From positions 2,356,001-2,420,000 of the forward strand of contig NZ_JACIBV010000001.1 of NCBI RefSeq assembly GCF_014195505.1: a stretch of 64,000 bases of DNA, given 5' to 3'. The notes beneath the pieces are model-generated. The model saw nothing but the letters and a program-made list of their open reading frames with translations. It was not told the origin of the DNA and made no database searches. Origin of the DNA: Nonomuraea dietziae (GTDB lineage Bacteria > Actinomycetota > Actinomycetes > Streptosporangiales > Streptosporangiaceae). Below are positions 1 through 8,899 of this stretch, piece after piece. How positions within the stretch are numbered: position 1 is the stretch's first letter; each line of letters opens with the position of its first letter. The translations under genes were made by a program, and so were the position numbers.

Positions 1-8
1 CGACATGG

Positions 9-344
9 TCAGACGGTCATCAGGATGAGCACGAGGGCGACGACCGCCACCGCGGCCACGCCGTAGCCGAAGACGGCGGCCAGCGCGGGGGGCGGCAGCG
101 GGGCCTGGTTGCGCAGCGCGCGCTGGATGTTGCGCCAGCGCGGGTAGGCCATGCCCGCGGCCAGCGCGGCGAGCGCGACGAGCATCACCGACAGGACGGT
201 GCGCGCCCACGGGACGAAGACGTCGTCGGCCACCGCCGCCATGGCGACGCCGCCCGCGCACAGCGCCAGGGAGGTGCTCAGCCAGGTCAGGAACGTCCTC
301 TCGTTGGCGAGGGTGAACCGGGGGTCGGGCTCGGTGCCGTTCAT
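9..344 (-). CDS. DUF202 family small membrane protein
   Basis: A 111-aa integral membrane protein of the DUF202 (YidH-like) family, whose molecular function is unknown. The N-terminal motif NERTFLTWLSTSLAL is the family hallmark. Three hydrophobic segments follow, at about residues 22-38, 48-66 and 88-110. A TANNNT box (TAGCGT) ends 6 nt before the ATG. A GGAG also lies in that gap, so leaderless or ordinary initiation are both possible. Two bases after its stop, an ATG on the same strand at positions 6-4 may begin another gene that leaves the window; DUF202 genes often occur in pairs. Confidence 0.85.
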   Translation of the reverse strand: MNGTEPDPRFTLANERTFLTWLSTSLALCAGGVAMAAVADDVFVPWARTVLSVMLVALAALAAGMAYPRWRNIQRALRNQAPLPPPALAAVFGYGVAAVAVVALVLILMTV

Positions 345-411
345 GTCTCCACGCTAGTTCGACCCCATTTCCCCTAGAGAAGCTGGGATAGGAGATCCTG
401 GGAGCATGCGC

Positions 412-1323
412 ATGGCGGAGATCGCGGCACAGTTCCTCGGCGGCCTCACCGACCCCCAGCGGCAGGCCGCCGCCTACCCCTTCCACGACCCGCGGCGGCT
501 GCGCTGGACGTACGTGCCCACGCCCAGGCCGGGGGTGTCGCTGCTCGGGCTGGACAGGCAGTCCCGCAAGGGGGCCCACAGGCTGCTGGCCACCGCGCTG
601 TCGCGGCACGCCTTCGCCCAGGTGGTCACGATCATGGCGCTGGAGGAGGTGCTCGACCTCGACGAGGGAGGCGCCAGGGGCCGCCACAGCGACGACTACC
701 ACCTGGCCGTCTTCGGCACACCAGGCGACGAGGAGTGGGGCTGGCGCTTCGAGGGTCACCACGTGTCGGTCACGGCGACGGTCAGCGGCGGGCGGGTGGA
801 GGTCGCGCCGCTGTTCCTCGGCGCCCATCCGGCGGGCGTCTGGTACGGCTCAGCCGCGGTCGTGCGTCCGCTGCCGCTGGAGGAGGAGCTGGCCAGGGCG
901 CTGCTGGCCGAGCTGTCACCCGCCCTGCGCGGCCGGGCGATCGTCGCCGACGAGGCGCCGCCCGACATCCTGACCGGCACCTCGGAGGTGACCTCGGCGC
1001 TGGAGCCGCTGGGCGTGCGCGGCGCCTCCATGGGCTCGGCCGAGCGCGACCTACTGGCCGGGCTGACGGCCGTCTACGTGGACCGGCTGGCTCCCGAGCT
1101 GCGCGGCAGCCACGACGCGGCAGGGCTGTCGTTCGCGTGGGCCGGCCCCGTCACGCCCGGGGCCGGGCACTACTACCGCATCCAGGGGCAGGGCCTGCTG
1201 ATCGAGTACGACAACACGGCGGACGCCGCCGACCACGCGCACACGGTCATCAGGCGTCCCGGCGCCGACTTCGGCGCGGCGATCCTGCCCGCGCATCTGA
1301 CCGGCGAGCTGGGCCTGTCCTAG
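412..1323 (+). CDS. DUF3500 domain protein
   Basis: A roughly 303-aa protein recognised as DUF3500, a family of unknown biochemical role. Typical stretches are the N-terminal FLGGLTDPQRQAAAYPF, the central WGWRFEGHHVSV and a C-terminal YYRIQGQGLLIEYDNT. I see no signal peptide or membrane segment. There are two in-frame ATGs, at 406 and 412. The GGGAG motif sits 1 nt before the first and 7 nt before the second, so I chose 412. Its stop overlaps the stop of the convergent lipoprotein gene in a CTAG (1320-1323). Confidence 0.85.
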   Translation: MAEIAAQFLGGLTDPQRQAAAYPFHDPRRLRWTYVPTPRPGVSLLGLDRQSRKGAHRLLATALSRHAFAQVVTIMALEEVLDLDEGGARGRHSDDYHLAVFGTPGDEEWGWRFEGHHVSVTATVSGGRVEVAPLFLGAHPAGVWYGSAAVVRPLPLEEELARALLAELSPALRGRAIVADEAPPDILTGTSEVTSALEPLGVRGASMGSAERDLLAGLTAVYVDRLAPELRGSHDAAGLSFAWAGPVTPGAGHYYRIQGQGLLIEYDNTADAADHAHTVIRRPGADFGAAILPAHLTGELGLS

Positions 1324-1706
1324 CTGCAGGCCTCCTTCAGCTTGGTCAGGTAGGCGGTGGTGTCAGTGCCGACCTTCTGGACCGCGTCGACCGCCTCGTT
1401 GGCGCTGGTGACGTTGAGCTTGCCGAGGCTGGTGGCCAGGTCGTCCGTCGCCTCCTTGAGCGTGGTGTTGGAGGCCTTGTCGGCCACCTCGCCGAGCTTC
1501 TGCGAGGCGGAGTTGAGCTCCTTCTCCATCGCGGCGGGGTCGTTGACCAGGGTGCCGATCTTGGTGACGGTCTCGGTGATGATCTTGGGGGCCTCCAGGC
1601 AGGCCTGCGCCTTGTCGACCGTCGCGTTGATCTCGCTGCACCCGGTGGCGAAGACGGCCACGGCGAAGGCGGCGAGGGGCACGAACCTGCTGGAAACGAG
1701 TCGCAT
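1320..1706 (-). CDS. Small predicted lipoprotein, helical
   Basis: A 128-aa predicted exported lipoprotein. The signal peptide is short, with a lipobox FATGC at about residue 22 of this start. The mature part (about 105 aa) is mostly amphipathic helix, rich in Ala, Thr, Lys and Glu, and could form a helical bundle. No family is recognised. An upstream in-frame start at 1724 exists, but ATG 1706 is preferred because TAGGGT lies exactly 7 nt before it, a typical leaderless actinobacterial promoter, and the signal sequence then starts normally. Confidence 0.75.
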   Translation of the reverse strand: MRLVSSRFVPLAAFAVAVFATGCSEINATVDKAQACLEAPKIITETVTKIGTLVNDPAAMEKELNSASQKLGEVADKASNTTLKEATDDLATSLGKLNVTSANEAVDAVQKVGTDTTAYLTKLKEACS

Positions 1707-1719
1707 ACCGACGACCCTA
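1704..1719 (-). promoter_or_regulatory. Probable leaderless promoter of the lipoprotein gene
   Basis: On the minus strand TAGGGT (1719-1714) is followed by 7 nt and then the ATG. This fits a -10 box whose transcript begins at the start codon. No convincing -35 box is seen. Confidence 0.5.
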
Positions 1720-1745
1720 TCCAACGGCCGCGCCCCCCGCGATGA

Positions 1746-3038
1746 TCAGGACAGCTTGCTGAAACAGGGACCGTCCATCGTGTGAGCCTGCGCGGTGGGC
1801 CCTGTGAAGAAGTCCTTCACCTCCGTGACCCCGGTCGGCGCCGACTCGTCCACCTTGTTGATCAGCGTCTGCCGGAACGTGGCCGCGTTCGCGTCGCCCG
1901 CGAAGTTGCCCGCCTCCGGGGGCAGCATGCCCTCGTAGTCGACGGTCGCCAGCGTCTTGACCGCCGCCAGCAGGCCCTTGCGGCTGACGTCGCCGCCGGC
2001 GACCATCTTCTCCAGCGCCGCCTTCAGCGGGTAGGACCACGCCCAGCCCGAGGTGTAGCCGTCGTTGGGCGTCACGCCCGGCAGCGCGTCACGCATGGCC
2101 CGGTGGCCCGGCGTGTCGGCTCCGTACGGCTTGCCGGGCGACGACTGCTCGTACAGCGCCTTCAGCGCGGGCGCGGCAGGCGACTTGAGCAGGGCGGGGT
2201 TCCACGTCGGGCCCGTGCCGATGAAGCGGCCCTTGTATCCCGCGGCGGCGGACTGCCCGATGATCGCGGCAGCGTCGGCGGGGCCCGTGGTGAGGATGAC
2301 CAGGTCGGGCTTGTTCTTGGTGATCTCGGTGATGGCCCTGCCCTGCTCGGTGGCGCCCGAGGGGGTCTCCACCGCGGTGAACTCCAGCCCGTTCTTCTCC
2401 GCGGCGATCTTCGCGCCCGCCGCCGCGTCGGCGCCGTAGTCACCGGCCAGGTGGACGGCCATCACGGTCTTGGGCTTGTAGGCCTCCATCGCGTAGTCCA
2501 CCGAGTTCATGGCCTCGATGCAGTAGTTGGAGCCGGTCTCGATGATGACGTCCTCGAACTCCCACGCCGAGGTCCAGGAGGCGGGCGCGGCGACCACGCT
2601 GTTGGCCTTGAGGTCGTCGATGATCGCCGCGGTCGTCGGCGAACCGAGCGTCTGGGCCAGGCCGAGCACCTTGTCCTTGATCTCGTTGTAGACCTGCCGG
2701 TGGGTCTCGGGGTTGTACTTGTTGTCCCTGACGTAGCTCTCGACGTCCACCTCGTATTTGCCGCCGATGCCGCCGGCGGTGTTGACCCGCTTCCAGAAGG
2801 CCTTCTGCGCGTCGGTGATGGGGACGGCCAGCGCCGCGAACGGCCCCTGGGTGAGGTCGGAGACGGTGCCGAGGTAGATGCACCCCTTCTTCTTGTCGAT
2901 GGCCTTGGGACATGGTTCGTTGGTGACGCCCGTTGCCACGGCGCCGCCCTTGCTGCCCTCGTCGTCCCCCCGGATGACGCCACATGCGGACAGAAGGGCC
3001 ACTACCGCGACCCCGGTCACGACATAGCGACTCTTCAC
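1746..3038 (-). CDS. livK: ABC transporter substrate-binding lipoprotein, branched-chain amino acid/amide (HAAT) type
   Basis: A 430-aa periplasmic-binding-type lipoprotein that would capture the ligand for the LivFGHM transporter encoded just upstream. The signal peptide ends in a lipobox (ALLSAC) near residue 18. The body has the Peripla_BP_6 fold signature, with CIYLGTVSDLTQGPF near the N-terminus and a central NKPDLVILTTGPADAAAIIGQ. The GTG start at 3038 is chosen because GAGAGG lies 7 nt upstream and the signal peptide begins there; the longer reading frame to 3116 lacks such support. It is the last gene of the operon, 13 nt after livM. The substrate is unknown. The embedded acyl-CoA ligase hints at a carboxylic acid or aromatic rather than an amino acid. 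Confidence 0.88.
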   Translation of the reverse strand: MKSRYVVTGVAVVALLSACGVIRGDDEGSKGGAVATGVTNEPCPKAIDKKKGCIYLGTVSDLTQGPFAALAVPITDAQKAFWKRVNTAGGIGGKYEVDVESYVRDNKYNPETHRQVYNEIKDKVLGLAQTLGSPTTAAIIDDLKANSVVAAPASWTSAWEFEDVIIETGSNYCIEAMNSVDYAMEAYKPKTVMAVHLAGDYGADAAAGAKIAAEKNGLEFTAVETPSGATEQGRAITEITKNKPDLVILTTGPADAAAIIGQSAAAGYKGRFIGTGPTWNPALLKSPAAPALKALYEQSSPGKPYGADTPGHRAMRDALPGVTPNDGYTSGWAWSYPLKAALEKMVAGGDVSRKGLLAAVKTLATVDYEGMLPPEAGNFAGDANAATFRQTLINKVDESAPTGVTEVKDFFTGPTAQAHTMDGPCFSKLS

Positions 3039-3051
3039 GAAATTTCCTCTC

Positions 3052-4254
3052 TTAGTAGGAGAAGGGCCAGCTCTTCCAGTAGTTGCGGACGCGGATCCAG
3101 ACGCCGAACAGACCACGCGGCTCGAAGACCAGGAAGAGGATGATCAGCAGGCCGTACAGCACGGTCTCGACCTGGAAGACGTTGGGAGTGACCGTCGTGT
3201 CGGCGCTGACGAACGGCACCAGCGCGGGCAGCGACCTGGTCAGCGGCTGCAGCAGCGAGATGAACAGCGCGCCCGCGATCGCGCCGGACACGGTGGCCAC
3301 CCCGCCGATCAGCACCATCGCGATGAACTGCACCGACAGCAGCAGGCTGAAGGAGCCGGGCTCCACGTAGCCGCTGATGCTGTAGAGCAGCGCGCCCGCG
3401 CAGCCGGCGTAGAAGGAGGAGATGCCGAAGGCCAGCACCTTGTACCTGGTCAGCGGCACCCCCATGACCTCGGCGGCGATGTCGCGGTCACGGATGGCCA
3501 TGAACGCCCTGCCGATGCGCGAGCGCGCCAGGTTGCGCGCGGCGACGGCGAAGACGATGAGCAGGACCAGCATCAGCAGGTAGAGCAGCTGCTCCCGGGT
3601 GCCGAGCGGCCCGTCCTGGTCGAGACGCACGCCGAACAGCTGCGGCACCGCGGCCGAGCGGCCGACGCCGGGCCCTCCCGTCAGGGCGTCCCACTCCTTG
3701 AAGATGTGCTCGCCGAGGAAGACCAGGCCGAGCGTGACGACGGCCAGGTAGAGCCCGCGCAACCTGGTGGCCAGCGGCGCGACCAGCACGCCTGCCGCGG
3801 CGGCCATCAGCCCCGCGGCCGGCAGCCAGATCCAGATCTCCGCGACGCCGAACCCGAGCGTCCTGCCGCCGGGCGGCCCCGACAGCGCCGCGCCCGTGTA
3901 GGCGCCGATGGCGACGAAGAAGGCGTGGCCGAGCGAGACCTGGCCCGCGTAGCCGGTGACGATGTTGAGCCCGATCGCCCCGATCGCCAGCACGTACGCG
4001 CCCGCCAGCACCTCCAGCGAGCGGTCGGCCAGCACGACCGACAGCCCGAACGCCACCAGCACCAGCAGCCCGGTCCAGACCTTCTTGGCCCCGGTGTCGA
4101 GCAGCGCCATGTCCTGGCTGTAGGAGGTGTAGAGCAGCGGGCGCCCACGGGGTCTGCGAGACCGTCCGGTCGGTATGTCGGCGGCCCAGGCCATGGGCGG
4201 GCGCCCCTGCTTCCACGGGCGCCGTTCCTTCGTCGGCGATTCCCTGTCGCTCAT
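3052..4254 (-). CDS. livM: Branched-chain amino acid-type ABC permease LivM
   Basis: A 400-aa inner-membrane permease of the LivM family. The first ~60 residues are hydrophilic and Arg-rich, which is longer than usual. The core follows with about 8-10 hydrophobic helices, including the family stretch NIVTGYAGQVSLGHAFF and a later IAMVLIGGVATVSGAIAGALF. The start ATG at 4254 overlaps the livH stop in ATGA, indicating translational coupling. An internal Met (MALLDTG) nearer the first helix is the alternative start if the extension is not translated. Confidence 0.9.
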   Translation of the reverse strand: MSDRESPTKERRPWKQGRPPMAWAADIPTGRSRRPRGRPLLYTSYSQDMALLDTGAKKVWTGLLVLVAFGLSVVLADRSLEVLAGAYVLAIGAIGLNIVTGYAGQVSLGHAFFVAIGAYTGAALSGPPGGRTLGFGVAEIWIWLPAAGLMAAAAGVLVAPLATRLRGLYLAVVTLGLVFLGEHIFKEWDALTGGPGVGRSAAVPQLFGVRLDQDGPLGTREQLLYLLMLVLLIVFAVAARNLARSRIGRAFMAIRDRDIAAEVMGVPLTRYKVLAFGISSFYAGCAGALLYSISGYVEPGSFSLLLSVQFIAMVLIGGVATVSGAIAGALFISLLQPLTRSLPALVPFVSADTTVTPNVFQVETVLYGLLIILFLVFEPRGLFGVWIRVRNYWKSWPFSY

Positions 4255-5138
4255 ACCCGCTCCACCTCTTTGGTGCCCCACAGGCCGTAGGGTCTGATGA
4301 GCAGCACCACCAGCATCACCACGTACGGCGTGACCACCGCGAAGTTCTGTCCCAGCCACGGCGCGAGCTGGCCCTGGTAGCTCTGGAACAGCGACTCGAC
4401 CACGCCGATCGCGAGGCCGCCGACCACCGCTCCGCCGAGTGAGTCGAGCCCGCCGACGATGATCGCAGGCAGCGCCTTGAGCGCGATGATCCAGGTCAGC
4501 TGCTCCACGCCCTGGCCCGTGCCGACGAACATGCCTGCGATCGCGGCGAGGAAGCCGGCCAGCCCCCACGACAGCGCGAACACCATGCCGACCGAGACCC
4601 CCTGGGCGAGCGCGGTCTCCTGGTCGAAGGCGGCCGCCCGCATGGCCAGGCCGTACCTGGTGTAGCGGAAGAAGGCGAACAGCAGGCCGACGAGCACGGC
4701 CGTGACCAGGAGCATGGCCAGCCACCTGGTCTGCACCACGAACGGGCCGAAGGAGACCTGCGTGAAGCCCCAGGGGTCGCCCATCTGCCGCACGTCGCGC
4801 CCGATGAAGGCGTTCACGACCACCCGCACCACCACGTCGACGCCGAGCGTGATGATCGCGACCACGAAGAAGGGACGGCCCACCATGGGCCTGATCGCGA
4901 CGCGCTCGATCACCAGCGCGACCCCCGCGATCAGCAGCCCCGCCAGGAGCACCGCCAGGTAGAACCCGGTGACCTCGGCCAGGTAGCTGACCGCGACGGC
5001 CCCCGCCAGCATCAGCGACGGCTGGGCGAAGCTGATGACCCTGGTCGCCTTGTAGATGATCACGAAACCGAGGGCGAGCAGCGCGTAGACCGAGCCGTTG
5101 CCCAGGCCCCTGATGACCGACTCCACCACGTCCGTCAC
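4251..5138 (-). CDS. livH: Branched-chain amino acid-type ABC permease LivH
   Basis: A 295-aa membrane permease that pairs with LivM to form the translocation channel. It begins with the LivH signature GLGNGSVYALLALGFVIIYKAT and has about eight hydrophobic helices. The cytoplasmic loop IALKALPAIIVGGLDSLGGAVVGG is the family EAA-like segment contacting the ATPases. Its GTG start overlaps the ligase stop (GTGA) and its stop overlaps livM (ATGA). Confidence 0.92.
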   Translation of the reverse strand: MTDVVESVIRGLGNGSVYALLALGFVIIYKATRVISFAQPSLMLAGAVAVSYLAEVTGFYLAVLLAGLLIAGVALVIERVAIRPMVGRPFFVVAIITLGVDVVVRVVVNAFIGRDVRQMGDPWGFTQVSFGPFVVQTRWLAMLLVTAVLVGLLFAFFRYTRYGLAMRAAAFDQETALAQGVSVGMVFALSWGLAGFLAAIAGMFVGTGQGVEQLTWIIALKALPAIIVGGLDSLGGAVVGGLAIGVVESLFQSYQGQLAPWLGQNFAVVTPYVVMLVVLLIRPYGLWGTKEVERV

Positions 5139-6967
5139 CGGCGGTACATCCCTTCGACGAGCTCCTCGAACAGCTTGGCGATGGCCGAGCGCTTGACCTT
5201 CTGGGTGGCGGTGAGCTCGCCGTCCTCGTGGTCGAGCTCCTTGGGCAGGAAGGCGAAGCGCCTGACCTGCTCGACCCTGGCGAACCTCTGGTTGACCTCG
5301 TCGACGATGCCCTGCACCAGCTCACGCACCTCGCTCTTCTCCGACAGGTCCCTGTAGGTGGTGTAGGACAGGCCGCGCCTGCGCGCCCACTCCCCCACGG
5401 TGTCGAGCTCGATGCCGATCAGCGCCACCAGGTAGGGCCGCTGGTCGCCGATCACCACCGCCTCCTTGATGTACGGCGAGGCCTTCAGCGCGTTCTCCAT
5501 CTCGCTGGGCGCGACGTTCTTGCCGCCGGCGGTGATGAGGATGTCCTTCATCCTGTCGGTGATGCGCACGTGCGTGCCCTCGACCCATTCGCCGACGTCG
5601 CCGGTGTGCAGCCAGCCGTCCTCGTCCAGCACGTCGGCGGTGGCGCGGGGATTGCGCCAGTATCCGGCGAAGGTGCCGGGGTGCCTGGTGAGGATCTCCC
5701 CCGTCAGCTCGTCGATCCTGAGCTCGACGCCCTCCTGGGGCTCGCCGACCGTGCCGAGCCTGATCCTGCCCGGACGGTTGCCGGTGGCGATCGCGGTGTT
5801 CTCGCTCATGCCGTACACCTCGTGCATGGCCACGCCGATGCCCATGTAGAACTTGAGCACGTCAGGCGCGATGGGCGCGGCGCCCGAGGCCGCGTAGCGG
5901 ACGCGGCGCATGCCGAGGCGCTCGCGCAGCGAGCGGTAGCACATCAGCCAGCCCAGGCCGTAGAGGGCCCTGGTGCCCATGGTGTGCCTGCCGCCCGTGC
6001 GCACGAGGGTGTCGCCGATGCGGTCGGCCACGCGCAGCCAGAGGCGGGTGGTGAGCCGCTTCAGCGGGGAGGCCGAGTCGATCTTGATGTTGACCTGCGC
6101 GAGGATCTTCTCCCAGATGCGCGGCACGCCGAACAGGATGGTCGGCTGCACCTCTCGCAGGTTGGCCTGCACGGTGTCGATGGACTCGGCGAAGTTCACC
6201 TGCACGCCGGCGGCCGAGTTGAACCAGACCGTGAAGGCGCGCTCGGCGACGTGGCACAGCGGCAGGTAGGAGACGATCAGGTCGCGCTCCGAGGGCGGAG
6301 GCGAGGTGAAGCCGCCGTTCTCGACCAGCGTCCGCACCGCGAACTCCACGTTCGCCACGGTCAGCATGACCCCCTTTGGCGGGCCCGTGGTCCCCGAGGT
6401 GTAGATGAGCGTCATGACGTCGCCCGGTTCGGCGCTCGCCATCCGCTCCTCCAGGGGACCCGCCCGCTCGGCGCCCATGGCCAGCAGTTCCTCCCACGAC
6501 ATCAGCCGCGGGTCGTCGTAGCGCCCTCTGATGCCGCGCGGTTCCAGGTAGACGATGCGTTCGAGGTCGGGGCACTCGTCGATGACCGCCAAGGCCTTGT
6601 CGACCTGCTCCTGGTCCTCGGCGATGAGAATCTTCGCGCCCGAGTTCGACAGCAGGTAGGCCACCTCGGCGGGCGGGTTGGTCGGGTAGAGGCCGACCGT
6701 GATGCCCCTGATCGCGACGGTGGCCAGGTCGGCGTAGAGCCACTCGGGTCTGTTCTCCGAGTGGACGGCCACCCTGTCGCCGGGCTGCACCCCCAGCGCC
6801 ATCAGGGCGTGCGCCACCAGCTCGACGTGCGTCCAGTAGGTGAGCCAGCCGGCCTCCTTCCAGATGCCGAAGTCCTTGTAGCGCATCGCGACCGCGCCAG
6901 GGCTCTCCTCGGCCCTGCGGCGCACCCTGGTGGCGATGGTCTGCGTTCTCGTTGCCGTCATTGTCAT
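5135..6967 (-). CDS. Long-chain-type acyl-CoA synthetase (AMP-forming) embedded in the liv operon
   Basis: A 610-aa ANL-superfamily ligase that would activate a carboxylic acid as acyl-AMP and then acyl-CoA. Motifs include the phosphate loop YTSGTTGPPKGVML (about residue 195), YGMSENT in the A5 region, GWLHTGDVG with the ribose-binding Asp, and the C-terminal GGKNVAPSEMENALK hinge. Length and motifs match the FadD15/long-chain group. It lies between livG and livH with 4-bp overlaps at both ends, so it is co-translated with the transporter. The inference is that the imported ligand is trapped as a CoA thioester; substrate unknown. Confidence 0.9.
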   Translation of the reverse strand: MTMTATRTQTIATRVRRRAEESPGAVAMRYKDFGIWKEAGWLTYWTHVELVAHALMALGVQPGDRVAVHSENRPEWLYADLATVAIRGITVGLYPTNPPAEVAYLLSNSGAKILIAEDQEQVDKALAVIDECPDLERIVYLEPRGIRGRYDDPRLMSWEELLAMGAERAGPLEERMASAEPGDVMTLIYTSGTTGPPKGVMLTVANVEFAVRTLVENGGFTSPPPSERDLIVSYLPLCHVAERAFTVWFNSAAGVQVNFAESIDTVQANLREVQPTILFGVPRIWEKILAQVNIKIDSASPLKRLTTRLWLRVADRIGDTLVRTGGRHTMGTRALYGLGWLMCYRSLRERLGMRRVRYAASGAAPIAPDVLKFYMGIGVAMHEVYGMSENTAIATGNRPGRIRLGTVGEPQEGVELRIDELTGEILTRHPGTFAGYWRNPRATADVLDEDGWLHTGDVGEWVEGTHVRITDRMKDILITAGGKNVAPSEMENALKASPYIKEAVVIGDQRPYLVALIGIELDTVGEWARRRGLSYTTYRDLSEKSEVRELVQGIVDEVNQRFARVEQVRRFAFLPKELDHEDGELTATQKVKRSAIAKLFEELVEGMYRR

Positions 6968-7755
6968 GCGGCGCCTCCCAGGTACGCCTCGATGACCTTG
7001 GGGTCCTGCTGCACCCGCGCGGGCGTGCCGAGCGCGACCTGACGGCCGAAGTCGAGCACGAGCACCCGGTCGGCCAGGTCCATGACCAGGCCCATGTCGT
7101 GGTCGACGAGCACGATGGGGATGCCGAGCTCGTCGCGGATGTCCAGGACGAACCTGGCCATGTCCTCGGTCTCCTCCAGGTTCATCCCGGCCACGGGCTC
7201 GTCGAGCAGCAGCAGCTTGGGCTCCATCGCCAGGGCGCGGCCCAGCTCCACCCTCTTCTGCACCCCGTAGGGCAGCAGCCGCACCGGGTGCCTGCGCCAG
7301 GCCTCCAGTTCGAGGAAGTCGACGATGTCCTCGATCCTGGCCCTCGCCTCGAGCTCCTCCCTGCGCGCTTTGCCGTACCAGAGGACGGCGGGCAGCGCGC
7401 CGTAGCGGAAGTGGCAGTGGCGGCCGAGCATCAGGTTGTCCAGGACGGTCAGGTTGTGGAACAGCTCGACGTTCTGGAAGGTGCGGGCCAGGCCCATGGC
7501 GGCGATCTCGTGCGGGCGCCTGCCGAGCAGGTCGGCGCCGAGGAAGGTGACACCGCCCTGCTGCGGGCGGTAGACGCCGGACAGCACGTTGAAGATGGAG
7601 GTCTTGCCCGCGCCGTTGGGGCCGATCACGGCGAACAGCTCGGTGGGGCCGACGGTGAAGGAGACGCCGTCGATCGCCTTCACACCGGCGAACGAGAGCC
7701 GCACGTCCCGCACGTCGAGGACGTCGGGCGCGCCGGGGGGTTCGGGGGCGGTCAT
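6964..7755 (-). CDS. livG: ABC transporter ATPase LivG
   Basis: A 263-aa ATP-binding subunit. Walker A is GPNGAGKTS (about residue 40), the signature region is YGVQKRVELGRAL, Walker B is LLLLDEPVAGMN, and the H-loop is VDHDM. LivG proteins typically lack the canonical LSGGQ, as here. I chose ATG 7755 over 7764 because it overlaps the livF stop in ATGA, matching every other junction in this operon. Confidence 0.92.
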   Translation of the reverse strand: MTAPEPPGAPDVLDVRDVRLSFAGVKAIDGVSFTVGPTELFAVIGPNGAGKTSIFNVLSGVYRPQQGGVTFLGADLLGRRPHEIAAMGLARTFQNVELFHNLTVLDNLMLGRHCHFRYGALPAVLWYGKARREELEARARIEDIVDFLELEAWRRHPVRLLPYGVQKRVELGRALAMEPKLLLLDEPVAGMNLEETEDMARFVLDIRDELGIPIVLVDHDMGLVMDLADRVLVLDFGRQVALGTPARVQQDPKVIEAYLGGAA

Positions 7756-8528
7756 GAGAGCCACCGCTTCCTTCTCTTGTAGTGCTTGACGTCCCTGAAG
7801 GACTTGGCGGCTCCCTCGGCGCCCAGGCCCAGGTAGAACTCCTTGATGTCCTCGTCGGCCAGCAACTCGGCCGCGGGCTTGTCCATGACGATCTTGCCGG
7901 TCTCCATCACGTAGCCGTGGGCGGCGATCGACAGGGCCATGGTGGCGTTCTGCTCGACCAGCAGGACGGTCGTGCCCTGCTTGTTGATCTCGATGATGAG
8001 GTCGCGGATCTGCCCGACCAGCGCGGGCGCGAGGCCGAGGCTCGGCTCGTCCATCAGCAGGTAGCGGGGGCCCGCCATGAGCGCCCTGCCGACCGCGAGC
8101 ATCTGCTGCTCGCCGCCCGACAGGTAGCCCGACACGCTCCTGCGCCGCTGCTTGAGGACGGGGAACAGACCGTAGACGCGGTCCAGGTGCGACTCGGTGG
8201 CGGTGTGTCCGCCGACCTTGAGGTTCTCCTCGACGGTGAGCTCGGCCAGGATGCGGCGGCCCTCCATGACCTGGCTGACGCCCCGCCTGACGATCTGGGC
8301 GGGTCTCAGGGTGTGGAGCGGCCTGCCGTCCAGGGTGACGGAGCCTTTGGTGATCTCTCCGTCGTGCACGTCGAGCAGGCCCGACAGGGCGCGCAGGAGA
8401 GTGGTCTTGCCCGCGCCGTTGGCGCCGAGCAGCGCGACGATCGAGCCGGGCGGCACGGTGAGACTGACGCCGCGCAGCACGAGCATCACATCGTCGTACA
8501 CGACCTCGAGATTGCGAACCTCAAGCAA
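7752..8528 (-). CDS. livF: ABC transporter ATPase LivF, first gene of the liv operon
   Basis: A 258-aa ATP-binding subunit. Walker A is GANGAGKTT, the signature is LSGGEQQ, Walker B is YLLMDEPSLGLAP, and the H/Q region is LLVEQN. A basic C-terminal tail (about residues 235-258) extends past the ATPase core. The start is TTG, set by a perfect AGGAGG five bases upstream. It is the promoter-proximal gene of livF-livG-ligase-livH-livM-livK, transcribed leftward and divergent from the zinc-finger gene. Confidence 0.92.
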   Translation of the reverse strand: MLEVRNLEVVYDDVMLVLRGVSLTVPPGSIVALLGANGAGKTTLLRALSGLLDVHDGEITKGSVTLDGRPLHTLRPAQIVRRGVSQVMEGRRILAELTVEENLKVGGHTATESHLDRVYGLFPVLKQRRRSVSGYLSGGEQQMLAVGRALMAGPRYLLMDEPSLGLAPALVGQIRDLIIEINKQGTTVLLVEQNATMALSIAAHGYVMETGKIVMDKPAAELLADEDIKEFYLGLGAEGAAKSFRDVKHYKRRKRWLS

Positions 8529-8627
8529 GCGGGCCTCCTAGGTGGCGACCCCCCGATGAGAGAAAGGGTCGCCTTCACCAAGCGCTCGATCAAGGGGTGC
8601 GACCAAATTGGAACCCTGTTCTGGTTC

Positions 8628-8643
8628 TAAGCTTCCTGTCATG
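8628..8643 (+). promoter_or_regulatory. Probable leaderless promoter of the zinc-finger gene
   Basis: TAAGCT at 8628-8633 lies 7 nt before ATG 8641. There is no Shine-Dalgarno between them, so the transcript probably starts at the start codon. Confidence 0.5.
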
Positions 8644-8898
8644 GCAATTTGCGAGCATCTTTCCAAGGCAGGAGACCCTTCCCCGCGTACACCGGAGGGC
8701 TGCGAGGAGTGTCTGGCCACGGGGGGCCGCTGGGTGCATCTGCGGCGCTGCCTCGACTGCGGGCACATCGGCTGCTGCGACTCCTCGCCCGGCAAGCACG
8801 CCTCCAGCCACTTCCGCATGGTGGGTCATCCGGTCATGCAGTCGTTCGAGCCGGGCGAGGACTGGCGGTGGTGCTTCACCGACAACACCATGGGCTAG
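8641..8898 (+). CDS. UBP-type zinc finger protein
   Basis: An 85-aa single-domain zf-UBP protein. The zinc ligands follow the family pattern: CEH near the N-terminus, then CEEC, CLDCGHIGCC, and a series of histidines in KHASSHFRMVGHPV, ending in the conserved EPGEDWRWCF. In eukaryotes this fold binds the C-terminus of free ubiquitin; the bacterial role is unknown. Its stop TAG is part of the CTAG target into which the IS element inserted, so the reading frame stays intact. It converges on a Na+/H+ antiporter gene. Before the insertion the two stops were only 2 nt apart. Confidence 0.85.
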   Translation: MAICEHLSKAGDPSPRTPEGCEECLATGGRWVHLRRCLDCGHIGCCDSSPGKHASSHFRMVGHPVMQSFEPGEDWRWCFTDNTMG

Positions 8899-8899
8899 C
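8894..8899. repeat. Target-site duplication, left copy (GCTAGC)
   Basis: Six bases, GCTAGC, immediately outside the left inverted repeat. They match the NCTAGN target preference known for IS481. Because the hexamer is palindromic, it extends the terminal inverted repeat visually; calling it target rather than element relies on family knowledge. Confidence 0.75.

Noticed and set aside
1782..3143. 453-codon plus-strand frame opposite livK
   Set aside because: The livK frame on the other strand has a lipobox, family motifs and a ribosome site; this frame has shadow composition only.
8611..8621. GAAC-N3-GTTC resembling a mycobacterial SOS box upstream of the zinc-finger gene
   Set aside because: The LexA consensus has four bases between half-sites and an extended TCGAAC; this has three and no extension.
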